The notes beneath the pieces were generated by a model, which saw nothing but the letters and a program-made list of their open reading frames with translations, did not search any database and had not been told where the DNA came from. This document shows positions 6,809 to 14,059 of a stretch of 17,525 bases of DNA, piece after piece (position 1 is the first letter of the stretch; the number at the start of each line of letters is the position of its first letter). Source of the stretch: Clostridia bacterium (lineage in GTDB: Bacteria; Bacillota; Clostridia; HGM11514). The position numbers and the translations under genes were made by a program. The stretch lies in assembly GCA_900757255.1 (NCBI GenBank), contig CAAENE010000308.1, forward strand, positions 1 to 17,525, given 5' to 3'.

Positions 6809-7156
6809 ATGAGCAGCAAAAAGAGAAAAAAGAAAAAGTTGCAAGTAGTTTGCTATATGCGGGTTGCTACCCGTGAACAGTTAGACGAGAAAGAACAGGA
6901 TTTAAGAGTATTTGCAAACACGCACGATTATGAAATTACTGATTTTGTAATCGAACAGCGAAGCGGTTTAGCCGCTTGCAGCGAAACGCTCAATGAACTT
7001 TTGCATAATCAATCTGTAAGAAATGTTTTGACATCAAGCATAAGCGGTCTTTCAAGAAATATATCCGTGCTGCAAGGGATTTTGAGAACCGCAAAAAAGA
7101 ACAATAAAAATATCATCAGCGCAGACGGAAGCAGTGAAGCATATCCGCTGTACTGA
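6809..7156 (+). CDS. small resolvase-like protein with the catalytic serine replaced by alanine
   Basis: The start is ATG 6809 behind AAGGGGGTGAG, giving 115 residues; it begins 13 bases after the recombinase stop. After a very basic N-terminus (SSKKRKKKKL) comes a resolvase fold: VVCYMRVATREQLDEKEQDL, then YEITDFVIEQRSGL and SSISGLSRNISVLQGIL. In active serine recombinases the first motif reads Y-x-R-V/L-S; here Ala20 takes the place of the nucleophilic serine. The DRLGRN-type motif reads SGLSRN, so the aspartate and first arginine are also gone while the second arginine stays. No DNA-binding domain follows. It is therefore probably not a recombinase. It could be an accessory factor for the large recombinase, a directionality factor or a regulator. 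Similar short proteins occur next to large serine recombinases in other Clostridia elements, as far as I recall. Confidence 0.75.
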   Translation: MSSKKRKKKKLQVVCYMRVATREQLDEKEQDLRVFANTHDYEITDFVIEQRSGLAACSETLNELLHNQSVRNVLTSSISGLSRNISVLQGILRTAKKNNKNIISADGSSEAYPLY

Positions 7157-7166
7157 TGATTTAGAC

Positions 7167-7220
7167 AATAAAAAACCGAGTGCCGTTCAGAACCGTTCAA
7201 GTTCTGTAAGAACACTCGGT
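7167..7220 (-). terminator. rho-independent terminator of the tRNA-Leu gene
   Basis: On the minus strand ACCGAGTG pairs with CACTCGGT (8 bp), an inner CAGAAC/GTTCTG stem extends it, and TTTTTTATTG follows at once. It begins right after the tRNA CCA end. It also marks the right flank of the mobile module, which stops a few bases away on the other strand. Confidence 0.85.
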
Positions 7221-7221
7221 A

Positions 7222-7306
7222 TGGTGCGGATGACAGGACTTGAACCTGCACGTCGAGAGACACCAGAACCTAAATCTGGCACGTCTGCCAATTCCGCCAC
7301 ATCCGC
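7222..7306 (-). tRNA. tRNA-Leu (anticodon UAG)
   Basis: On the minus strand the 85-base gene begins GCGGATG and ends CATCCGCACCA, so the acceptor stem pairs fully and CCA is encoded. The anticodon stem-loop is CCAGA-TTTAGGT-TCTGG, giving anticodon TAG at plus positions 7270-7272. A long variable arm (GTC-TCTC-GAC) and the D-arm GGCGGAATTGGCAGAC pattern are typical of class II leucine tRNAs, and the T-arm holds GGTTCAAGTCC. The gene is intact and has its own promoter and terminator. Confidence 0.96.
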
Positions 7307-7315
7307 ATATTTTAT

Positions 7316-7345
7316 ATATTATCATGTAGATAGAACATTTGTCAA
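7316..7345 (-). promoter_or_regulatory. promoter of the tRNA-Leu gene
   Basis: On the minus strand a perfect TTGACA (7340-7345) is followed after 18 bases by TAATAT (7316-7321), or after 17 by ATAATA. The -10 lies about 9 bases before the mature tRNA 5' end, a normal distance for stable RNA genes. Confidence 0.8.
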
Positions 7346-7615
7346 GTAGCAAACCTGGGTTGTTTACGGAAAACATCATGGCTATAAGTACAATAAAACT
7401 TCATCGAAGCAGCCTTATTTCAAATTATCGAAGTAAATTCCAACCATTATATGTAATCCTATACATATAATGGTTGAACGAATTACTTTTTAAAATCTTT
7501 ATGGATATTTAAAGATTTCATGATTCTTTTGACAAGTTCCCGTCTCCCGCTTCCAAATTGAGACTAATAATGATGATTGATTCGTTAGCTGCCTTTTTGC
7601 TATTAAACTTCTGGT
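7346..7615. other. gene-free spacer between the tRNA-Leu promoter and the MATE gene
   Basis: No gene is seen. It contains the perfect 15-bp palindrome described separately and a weaker inverted pair, AAATCTTTA at 7493-7501 with TAAAGATTT at 7510-7518, which might end transcription of the MATE gene although its T-run is poor. The rest is AT-rich and unremarkable. Confidence 0.5.
7441..7476. repeat. perfect 15-bp inverted repeat with a 6-base loop
   Basis: CAACCATTATATGTA (7441-7455) and TACATATAATGGTTG (7462-7476) are exact reverse complements around ATCCTA. No T-tract follows on either strand, so it is an unusual terminator at best; it may be a relic of a mobile element or a processed RNA hairpin. 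Confidence 0.8.
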
Positions 7616-8980
7616 TTAAAGCGGTTTGATTTCTTTTGTATATACATGCTTGAGATAGAGGGCACACAATACGCAAGAAACCAGCTCCGCCAATGGGAAA
7701 GCCCACCAAATCAACTTTAGGTTTCCAGATAATGAAAATAGATAAGCCGCAGGCAGCAATATTACCAACTGCCGAATCAAAGAAACAGACAAACTTAAAA
7801 AACCATGGGATAACGCTTGGAAAACAGAAGAAGAAATTACGCTGAATCCAGCAAACAAAAAGCTTATACTAATAATACGAAGCGCTGGGATACCGATTTC
7901 AAGCATATGGTCGGATGCATTAAAAATCAATAACAATTCTTTCGGTATGATCTGAACAACCACAAAAGCAAGCAACATTATACCCGTCGCATAACATACG
8001 CTTAACTTAATCGTATGAATAAGACGTTTTGGCTTCCTTGCACCATAGTTATAAGCAACAATCGGGACCATACCATTGTTTAAGCCAAACACCGGCATAA
8101 AAGCAAAACTCTGTAGCTTAAAATACACACCGAACACTGCCGTTGCGGTTGTAGAAAAGGCAATCAATATTTTGTTCATCCCAAAAGTCATTAGAGAACC
8201 AATGGAAGCCATGATTATGGAAGGTACCCCGACTGCATAAATAGCCCGAATGATCTTACCCTCTGGCCGAAATCCTCTTATAGAAAGCGTAATCTCCTCA
8301 TTCTTTTTATGATTGAGAATAATTGCCAAAATCATCGCAACAATTTGACCGAAAACAGTAGCGGCAGCGGCTCCGGCAACTCCCATTTCCGGAAAACCAA
8401 AATAGCCGAATATCATAATAGGATCAAATATAATATTAATAATTGCCCCTACCCCTTGCGTGATCATTGTATAAAACGTTTTTCCAGTCGACTGCAGCAG
8501 CCTTTCAAAAATAATCTGCCCAAATATACCAAACGAAAAGACAGAACAAATCACTAAATAAGAAGTTCCATATTCAATGATTTCTTCCACATTGGTCTGC
8601 ACTCGGAAAAACCATTCTGAAAAGAACACCCCTATCAAACAAAAAACAAAATAACTGCAAACTGCTAAGAAAACACCATTTTTAGCTGCTTTATTAGCCT
8701 TATCAAAATCCTTTTGCCCCAAACTCTTGGAAAGCAATGCATTCACACCAACACCTGTACCTGTCGCAACCGCAATCATCAAATTTTGCATTGGAAATGC
8801 TAAAGATACGGCCGTTAACGCATTTTCATTAATCTGTGCTACAAACATACTGTCGACTACATTATACAGTGCTTGTACCAGCATAGAAATGATCATCGGA
8901 ATTGACATGGAAACCAGCAGTTTATTTACTGGCATAATGCCCATCTTATTTTCCTTCTGCGCAACTATTTCTTCCCTCAC
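7616..8980 (-). CDS. MATE-family multidrug/metabolite efflux transporter
   Basis: The 454-residue protein has about twelve hydrophobic segments and the MATE pattern. It opens with a short polar N-terminus and LLVSMSIPMIISMLVQALYN, followed by VVDSMFVAQIN and NALTAVSLAFP. The second half repeats this with GVPSIIMASIGSLMTFGMNK and the N-G-M-V-P-I-V-A-Y-N-Y-G-A motif (about residues 295-310), which is characteristic of the family. Such proteins export drugs or metabolites in exchange for sodium or protons; the substrate cannot be told. The start is a GTG at 8980 behind GAGAGGAGAAAA; an ATG 12 codons later is possible but has no such site. It follows metG by 82 bases on the same strand with no clear terminator between. 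Its sequence looks richer in A and T than the metG and alr genes, which may mean later acquisition. Confidence 0.9.
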   Translation of the reverse strand: MREEIVAQKENKMGIMPVNKLLVSMSIPMIISMLVQALYNVVDSMFVAQINENALTAVSLAFPMQNLMIAVATGTGVGVNALLSKSLGQKDFDKANKAAKNGVFLAVCSYFVFCLIGVFFSEWFFRVQTNVEEIIEYGTSYLVICSVFSFGIFGQIIFERLLQSTGKTFYTMITQGVGAIINIIFDPIMIFGYFGFPEMGVAGAAAATVFGQIVAMILAIILNHKKNEEITLSIRGFRPEGKIIRAIYAVGVPSIIMASIGSLMTFGMNKILIAFSTTATAVFGVYFKLQSFAFMPVFGLNNGMVPIVAYNYGARKPKRLIHTIKLSVCYATGIMLLAFVVVQIIPKELLLIFNASDHMLEIGIPALRIISISFLFAGFSVISSSVFQALSHGFLSLSVSLIRQLVILLPAAYLFSLSGNLKLIWWAFPLAELVSCVLCALYLKHVYTKEIKPL

Positions 8981-9062
8981 ATTTTTTCTCCTCTCTTTAT
9001 AATGTGTATATTATTTTGATGATGAAATAGATACTTAACTTCTTCATGACCGATATAAAGAT

Positions 9063-10988
9063 TTATTCGGCAATTGAACCTGGTGCGACATCGCTTTCGG
9101 TGGTCAGCAATACATATTTTCCGTCGTTGTCAGCGGATAAAATCATGCCTTCTGACAAGATTCCGCGCAGCTTAACCGGTTTGAGATTAGCAATCATAAT
9201 CACATTTTTACCGATTAAGTCCTTTGGCTGATAGTATTTTGCAATTCCAGAAACAACCTGCCGGATTTCATTGTTTTTGAGCTGGAGCTTAAACAGCAAT
9301 AATTTATCTGATTTTTCCACCTTGGAGCATTCCAGTACCTTGGCAACCCGCAAATCCAGCTTGGCAAAATCATCGATCGTAACCTGCGGCTTTTTCTCTT
9401 CTTCGGGCAGCTCAGTCTGCACCGCCATTTCGTTTTGGATTTCCTCTAACTTCTTCTTTTCATCCAGGCGGGCAAACAGGACCTCCGCGTCACCTACAAA
9501 GCTGCCGGCGCGGGTCTTGCCAAAGGTTTCAAGAGAATCCCAAGCTGTATTTTCAGCGTTAATCTGCTTTGCAATCCTTTCCGCTGTCTGCGGCATAAAG
9601 GGCGATACCAGCACAGAGATGAACCGGATACATTCAATCAAATTATAAAGTACGGTTTTTAACCGTTCCTTGCCGTTCTCATCTTTGGCAAGAGCCCATG
9701 GCATCGTTTCATCAATATATTTATTGGAACGCCGCACCAAGGTCCAGATTTCATCAATGGCGTCGGCAACCCTCATGCTGTCCATTTTTTCAGCCATTTT
9801 CTCTTTTGCCTGCAAAGCGGTTGCAATCAGATCGCGGTCGGTGTCATCATAATCGCCCGGCGCAAATATCTCACCGTCAAAATACTTTTTGACCATGGCG
9901 ACGGTGCGGTTGACAAGATTCCCCAGCGTGTTGGCAAGCTCAGAGTTGAACTTAGCAATGATATTTTCATAGCTGATAGACCCATCCTGCGCATAGGGCA
10001 TTTCGCTCAAAACATAAAAACGCGTCGCGTCTACCCCGAACTGGCGTACCAGGTCGTCCGCATAAATGACGTTGCCCTTTGATTTACTCATTTTATCTTC
10101 GCCGAACAACAGCCACGGATGCCCAAATACCTGCTTTGGCAGTGGTTCACTCAGTGCCATTAAGATAATCGGCCAATAGATGGTATGAAACCGCAAAATA
10201 TCCTTGCCGATAACATGGACGTCAGCCGGCCAATACTTTTGGTAAAGCTCACCTTGCTTATCAGGCGAATAGCCTAACGCTGTGATATAGTTGGAAAGCG
10301 CGTCAATCCAGACGTAAATGACATGTTTTTCATCAAAACTGACGGGTACTCCCCACGAAAAGGAAGAACGGGACACGCATAAATCCTGCAATCCGGGTTT
10401 GAGAAAATTATTGACCATTTCACGCTTGCGGGACTCCGGAACAATAAAATCCGGATTTTTCTCAATATGCTGTTCCAGCTGTTTTTGATACTTGCTCATT
10501 TTAAAGAAATAGGCTTCTTCCTTGGTCTTTGCAACTTCGCGCCCGCAGTCGGGACATTTTCCATCGACGAGCTGTGTTTCGGTAAAAAAGGCTTCACAGG
10601 GCGTACAATACCAGCCCTCATACTCGTCCTTGTAGATATCTCCCTTATCATATAATTTTTTGAAAATCTTTTGTACCGCTTGTACATGATAATCATCGGT
10701 CGTACGGATAAATTTATCATAGGAAGCGCCTACCAAATCCCAGATATCTCGAATCTGTCCTGCAATTCCATCCACATACTGCTTGGGCGTTACGCCGGCT
10801 TCCTCCGCGTTTTGCTGAACCTTTTGGCCATGCTCGTCCGTTCCGGTCAGAAAGAACACATCATACCCGCGCAGCCGTTTATACCGGGCAATCGCATCGG
10901 TCAGGATAACCTCATAGGTATTGCCGATATGGGGCTTGCGGGAGGTATAGGTAATCGCTGTGGTAATATAGAATTTTTTCTGTTCCAT
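9063..10988 (-). CDS. metG: methionyl-tRNA synthetase
   Basis: The 641-residue enzyme charges tRNA-Met with methionine in the cytoplasm. It is a class I synthetase: the HIGH-type motif is HIGN at residues 20-23 in a FYITTAITYTSRKPHIGN context, and KMSKS lies near residue 298. A single knuckle (WYCTPC and GKCPDCGRE, about residues 128-147) gives the zinc site of the bacterial type. The anticodon-binding helical domain follows (about 350-510), and the C-terminal 105 residues (IDDFAKLDLRVAKVLECSKV onward) are the OB-fold tRNA-binding domain used for dimerisation. Length and order are normal. The start has AGGTGAT eight bases ahead. It lies 21 bases after the unrecognised gene and so is in the alr operon; there is no room for a T-box leader in between, so regulation through uncharged tRNA, if any, would have to lie further upstream. 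Confidence 0.97.
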   Translation of the reverse strand: MEQKKFYITTAITYTSRKPHIGNTYEVILTDAIARYKRLRGYDVFFLTGTDEHGQKVQQNAEEAGVTPKQYVDGIAGQIRDIWDLVGASYDKFIRTTDDYHVQAVQKIFKKLYDKGDIYKDEYEGWYCTPCEAFFTETQLVDGKCPDCGREVAKTKEEAYFFKMSKYQKQLEQHIEKNPDFIVPESRKREMVNNFLKPGLQDLCVSRSSFSWGVPVSFDEKHVIYVWIDALSNYITALGYSPDKQGELYQKYWPADVHVIGKDILRFHTIYWPIILMALSEPLPKQVFGHPWLLFGEDKMSKSKGNVIYADDLVRQFGVDATRFYVLSEMPYAQDGSISYENIIAKFNSELANTLGNLVNRTVAMVKKYFDGEIFAPGDYDDTDRDLIATALQAKEKMAEKMDSMRVADAIDEIWTLVRRSNKYIDETMPWALAKDENGKERLKTVLYNLIECIRFISVLVSPFMPQTAERIAKQINAENTAWDSLETFGKTRAGSFVGDAEVLFARLDEKKKLEEIQNEMAVQTELPEEEKKPQVTIDDFAKLDLRVAKVLECSKVEKSDKLLLFKLQLKNNEIRQVVSGIAKYYQPKDLIGKNVIMIANLKPVKLRGILSEGMILSADNDGKYVLLTTESDVAPGSIAE

Positions 10989-11009
10989 TTTATCACCTCA
11001 AAAATTGTA

Positions 11010-11483
11010 TTAGACTTCACTGATTTCATCCAGATAAGTTTTCGCACCTTCAATAATAAAGTGCGCGTCAATTGTATTACAAAAGGTCCGATGGACCTGA
11101 CGCATTCGTTCTTCTCCGCCAAAGAATTCGAATCCGCCGCAAGCTTCTGCTCCCGGCGCAAATTCTTCTTTTGGGGCAAGAAAAACCCGCAGATAAAAAG
11201 AAAGACTTTCGTCAAAAATACCGAGCGCAGTGCCGCGCGGCTTTTGTGCCAATTGGATAAAATGAGTCAATAAATCCTGCTTTGAAATACTCTGGGCCGA
11301 CCCCACAACTTGATAGGAAGCCTCTAAATAATCATCGCAGCATTGCAGGGCCGCCCTGTCTTCAAGGGCAATTTCCACGCATTTCTTTAACAGCGATTCA
11401 GGAATTTCATAATTGCTGCGCACCACCTTTTGGTGAAACGGAGGTTTACAGTTGGCCCATAAGGAAAATATTTTTTGATTCAT
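11010..11483 (-). CDS. conserved-looking protein of unknown function between alr and metG
   Basis: The ATG at 11483 (157 residues) is preferred: the frame is open to a TTG at 11552 overlapping the alr stop, but the upstream starts have no ribosome binding site. A GGAAGGAG lies about 15 bases before the chosen ATG, rather far, so the true start remains unsure. I recognise no domain. The protein is soluble, mixed alpha/beta by appearance, with ESLLKKCVEIALEDRAALQC, IFDESLSFYLRVFLAPKEE and a glycine-rich ACGGFEFFGGEE turn, and several scattered cysteines with no metal motif. There is no signal peptide or membrane segment. It begins 65 bases after alr and ends 21 bases before metG, so it is co-transcribed with them. 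A housekeeping role is possible, but nothing in the sequence indicates which. Confidence 0.6.
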   Translation of the reverse strand: MNQKIFSLWANCKPPFHQKVVRSNYEIPESLLKKCVEIALEDRAALQCCDDYLEASYQVVGSAQSISKQDLLTHFIQLAQKPRGTALGIFDESLSFYLRVFLAPKEEFAPGAEACGGFEFFGGEERMRQVHRTFCNTIDAHFIIEGAKTYLDEISEV

Positions 11484-11548
11484 ATCTGCCTGCCATTTCT
11501 CCTTCCGCCAAACTTTGCGGAATATGAAAACCATAGATATATTCAAAT

Positions 11549-12721
11549 TCAATTCGACTGATTCACATTACAGATATAATTGATTTCGTCAATCATTTTT
11601 CCGTCTCGGATATACACACGCGGGACGCGGCGTTTTACATCGCAGAGCACCTCATAATGTATGGTTCCGCGGATTTTGGCAATCGTATCAGCTGTGATCT
11701 GCCCCCTGCCGAACAGAATGACCTGATCGCCGCGTTTGACCTGCGGCAGTGAGCTGATATCGATCATGCACTGGTCCATACAAACCCGCCCGGTGATTTG
11801 GACGATTTTTCCGTCAATTTCAACCAGCCCTCTGCTGCTTAACGCCCGCGGGTAGCCGTCCGCGTAACCGACTGGAATGGTGGCAATCCGCATAGGATGC
11901 TCCGCGACAACCGTTTTTCCATAGCTGATTCCAGCCCCTTTTTCTATCTCCTTGACCTGCACGACAGTACTTTTCAGGGTCATAGCCGGTATCAAAGACA
12001 GCCTTTCCTGATTGACTTCATCTGAGGGGTAATATCCATATAGAATAATACCGGCCCGCACCATATCAAGATGCATCTGCGGGCAGTCGATAATAGCACC
12101 GCTGTTGGAACAATGCCGCACCGGAATCGGACAGCCTTCATTTTTGAGTCTATCGCAAATTTCGCAAAACAGTTCAAACTGACGGTTGGTATAACCTTTA
12201 TCAGCTTCATCGCTTGCTGCAAAATGAGTGAAAATCCCTTCAATAAACAGGTTCGGCAGACCGAATATTTTTTTGATTTCCTCAATTGCGCCGCCATGTT
12301 CCTGATAGTAAAACCCAATTCTCGACATACCGGTATCAATCTTAATATGTATCTTAGCTGTCTTTCCGGCTTTCACAGCGGCATCGGAAATCAGCTGCGC
12401 AAATTCAAAGCTGCAAACCGTCATAGTGATACCAAACTGAACGCCGTCGCCGATACGGCTCTGCTCACAGTAGCCTAAAATCAAGATATCCGCCGAAAAG
12501 CCGTTCATCCTAAGCTCTACCGCTTCGTCCATATCTGCTACACCCAGCATATCGGCCCCATTTTTGAGCAGGGTATCCGCAACATTCAGCACACCATGTC
12601 CATAGGCGTCCGCCTTAACGACTGCCATAATTTTGCTGTTTTTATCAGTAATCCGCCTAATCTCACGGATATTATGCTCAATTGCATTTAAATCTATTTC
12701 AGCCCAGGTTCGTTTATCCAT
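11549..12721 (-). CDS. alr: alanine racemase
   Basis: The 390-residue PLP enzyme converts L- to D-alanine for peptidoglycan. Residues 1-240 are the TIM-barrel with the cofactor lysine Lys36 in AVVKADAYGHG; DTGMSRIGF and HCSNSGAI follow in the usual order, and MVRAGIILYGYYPS closes the barrel. The C-terminal beta domain carries the second catalytic residue, the tyrosine of GISYGKT (about residue 265), then IPVGYADGYPR and GRVCMDQCMID. Length is normal for the family. A GAGGGTGA site precedes the ATG, and only 9 bases separate it from the relQ stop, so the genes are co-transcribed. The last codons run slightly past the usual end, with an NVNQSN tail. No sign of a membrane-bound VanT-like form. 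Confidence 0.97.
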   Translation of the reverse strand: MDKRTWAEIDLNAIEHNIREIRRITDKNSKIMAVVKADAYGHGVLNVADTLLKNGADMLGVADMDEAVELRMNGFSADILILGYCEQSRIGDGVQFGITMTVCSFEFAQLISDAAVKAGKTAKIHIKIDTGMSRIGFYYQEHGGAIEEIKKIFGLPNLFIEGIFTHFAASDEADKGYTNRQFELFCEICDRLKNEGCPIPVRHCSNSGAIIDCPQMHLDMVRAGIILYGYYPSDEVNQERLSLIPAMTLKSTVVQVKEIEKGAGISYGKTVVAEHPMRIATIPVGYADGYPRALSSRGLVEIDGKIVQITGRVCMDQCMIDISSLPQVKRGDQVILFGRGQITADTIAKIRGTIHYEVLCDVKRRVPRVYIRDGKMIDEINYICNVNQSN

Positions 12722-12730
12722 GTTTCACCC

Positions 12731-13339
12731 TCAAATCAAATTGATTTCTTCATTGATTTTCAGCATTTTTTCATCCAGCGCCGAAATAATTTCAGCACAG
12801 TCCTGCAAATCTTTTTCTATATGATAGGGCGCATTGCCCTTAAACTTATAGTGCATTTTATGCTCCAGGCTCGCCCAAAAGTCCATAGCAATAGTACGAA
12901 TCTGAATTTCCATCCGCAGATTCATCATTCTTTCAGAAAAGAAAACAGGCACTTCGACCAGCATATGGAGGGAACGGTAGCCGCTGGGCTTCGGATTTTT
13001 GATATAATCCTTGATTTCCAGCACGTTCATATCATTCTGGCTGGCCAGCATTTTTGCAATCTTGTAAATATCAGATGTGAAAGAACAGATAACCCGAATC
13101 CCTGCAATATCGTTGATATTGGCCATGACGTTGTCAAAGGAATAGGGTATATTTTTCCGTTCCAGTTTATCCATAATACTCTGCATGGATTTGATCCGCA
13201 TTTTGATATGTTCAATCGGATTATACTTATGTACCGATTTAAATTCATTATTCAAAATCTCGATTTTGGTATTAACTTCCCTTAAAGCACTGTCATACAA
13301 AAAAAACAGCGCATTGTAATCAGTAACAATTGGTTCCAT
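12731..13339 (-). CDS. relQ: small alarmone synthetase, RelQ/YjbM type
   Basis: The 202-residue protein is a stand-alone (p)ppGpp synthetase domain with neither the HD hydrolase nor the TGS/ACT regions of long RelA/Spo0T-type enzymes. Visible motifs are HIKMRIKSMQSIMDKLERK (ATP-binding basic helix), INDIAGIRVICSF, KNPKPSGYRSLHMLVEVP (GTP-stacking tyrosine and the RSLH core) and the MEIQIRTIAMDFWASLEHKM segment with the catalytic E-Q pair. The C-terminal helix fits the tetramer-forming helices of RelQ. Such enzymes transfer pyrophosphate from ATP to GDP or GTP during cell-wall and other stresses, mostly under transcriptional control. AAGGTGAT precedes the start. Here the gene sits between an HD phosphohydrolase and alr, so its expression is tied to cell-wall metabolism; in many Firmicutes it is instead next to nadF and rluD. 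Confidence 0.93.
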   Translation of the reverse strand: MEPIVTDYNALFFLYDSALREVNTKIEILNNEFKSVHKYNPIEHIKMRIKSMQSIMDKLERKNIPYSFDNVMANINDIAGIRVICSFTSDIYKIAKMLASQNDMNVLEIKDYIKNPKPSGYRSLHMLVEVPVFFSERMMNLRMEIQIRTIAMDFWASLEHKMHYKFKGNAPYHIEKDLQDCAEIISALDEKMLKINEEINLI

Positions 13340-13385
13340 TTAATCACCTTCTCCGCTTTATTGGCCCCAATACTCTCCTTCAAAT

Positions 13386-14045
13386 TTAAAGCAGCTTCGC
13401 CCCATTGATAACAAGAGCAAACTGGCAGCCGAGATATTCCGCTGCCTTGGTGCACATCATCATACGGCCAAGAAAAATTTCAAAATAACTGGTGACGCTT
13501 GAAATCTCGGTGTCAATGGTCAAATCCAGAGTGATCGTCTTATTTTTGGCATCAGTCATAACGTCAGAGCGCGTAACCGCATAGTTGACCCTGTCGTGGA
13601 TATCAAAACTGGAGATGGTACGGTTACGAACACGGCTGCGGCGCACATCCGTCTTATCTCCTAATATGACCGCAGCGCAGATAGAGTTCACCGCATCGCC
13701 TCCCAGCTCGTCGTGATTCCCGATAGCGCCCACAATGGACCCGATTTCATCAAAATCCATACCCAGGCGGGATAAAATCTGGAACGCAATCACACCGCCG
13801 GAGTAGGCATGGTCGTTGCGGTTGACCATATTCCCGATATCGTGCATATAAGCCGCAATTTTGGCAAGTTCGACTTTTCTTTCGTCATACCGGAGGGCAG
13901 TCAAGATTTTTTCTGCAACTGCGACTACCCTGAGGCAATGTATTTTAGAATGATCGGTGTATCCCAGTACCTTTAAATGCTCGTTTGCCTTTTGGATATA
14001 ACAGTTGATTTCCGCGTTATTCTTAATTTGCTCGTAAGTTACCAT
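13386..14045 (-). CDS. HD-domain phosphohydrolase of unknown substrate
   Basis: The 219-residue protein has an HD metal-binding core: His36 in the HSKIHCLRVV helix, the His68-Asp69 pair in AAYMHDIGN, a histidine in NDHAYSGG, a NHDE further on (about residue 113) and an Asp in AVILGDKTDV. These are the residues that hold one or two metal ions in HD hydrolases acting on nucleotides or other phosphate esters. There is no GGDEF, output or DNA-binding domain; a C-terminal beta-rich stretch (KTITLDLTIDTEISSVTSYF) follows. The start at 14045 lies 14 bases after scfB, so it is translated from the SCIFF operon, and the next gene makes (p)ppGpp. A role in nucleotide second-messenger turnover is tempting but cannot be shown from the sequence. 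Confidence 0.85.
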   Translation of the reverse strand: MVTYEQIKNNAEINCYIQKANEHLKVLGYTDHSKIHCLRVVAVAEKILTALRYDERKVELAKIAAYMHDIGNMVNRNDHAYSGGVIAFQILSRLGMDFDEIGSIVGAIGNHDELGGDAVNSICAAVILGDKTDVRRSRVRNRTISSFDIHDRVNYAVTRSDVMTDAKNKTITLDLTIDTEISSVTSYFEIFLGRMMMCTKAAEYLGCQFALVINGAKLL

Positions 14046-14059
14046 GTACTACCCGCCCT

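Larger units (their letters stand above)
3907..7156 (+). mobile_element. recombination module of an integrative element (Tn4451/TnpX-like), ends undefined
   Basis: The module combines a sigma-70 region-4-like gene, a short HTH protein, a TnpW-like protein, a large serine recombinase with DUF4368 and a small resolvase-like protein, all on the + strand with short spacers or overlaps. This order is typical of one end of Clostridia integrative conjugative or mobilisable elements. No relaxase, coupling protein, type IV secretion or resistance cargo is visible, so the rest either lies left of the window (possibly including the YdjGHI-like cluster as cargo) or has been lost. The right edge is probably between the last gene (7156) and the terminator of the tRNA-Leu gene (7174). 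I could not identify attL or attR by eye; TnpX-type enzymes recombine at a GA dinucleotide, too short to place without a comparison genome. Confidence 0.65.

Noticed and set aside
3748..7222. Direct repeats that would define attL and attR of the mobile module
   Set aside because: No repeat longer than a few bases matching the tRNA-Leu end or its terminator was found on the left; large serine recombinases may use only a 2-base core, so ends cannot be set here.
10989..11009. T-box riboswitch upstream of metG
   Set aside because: Only 21 bases separate metG from the preceding gene, and no T-box specifier or TGGNACC-like sequence is seen.
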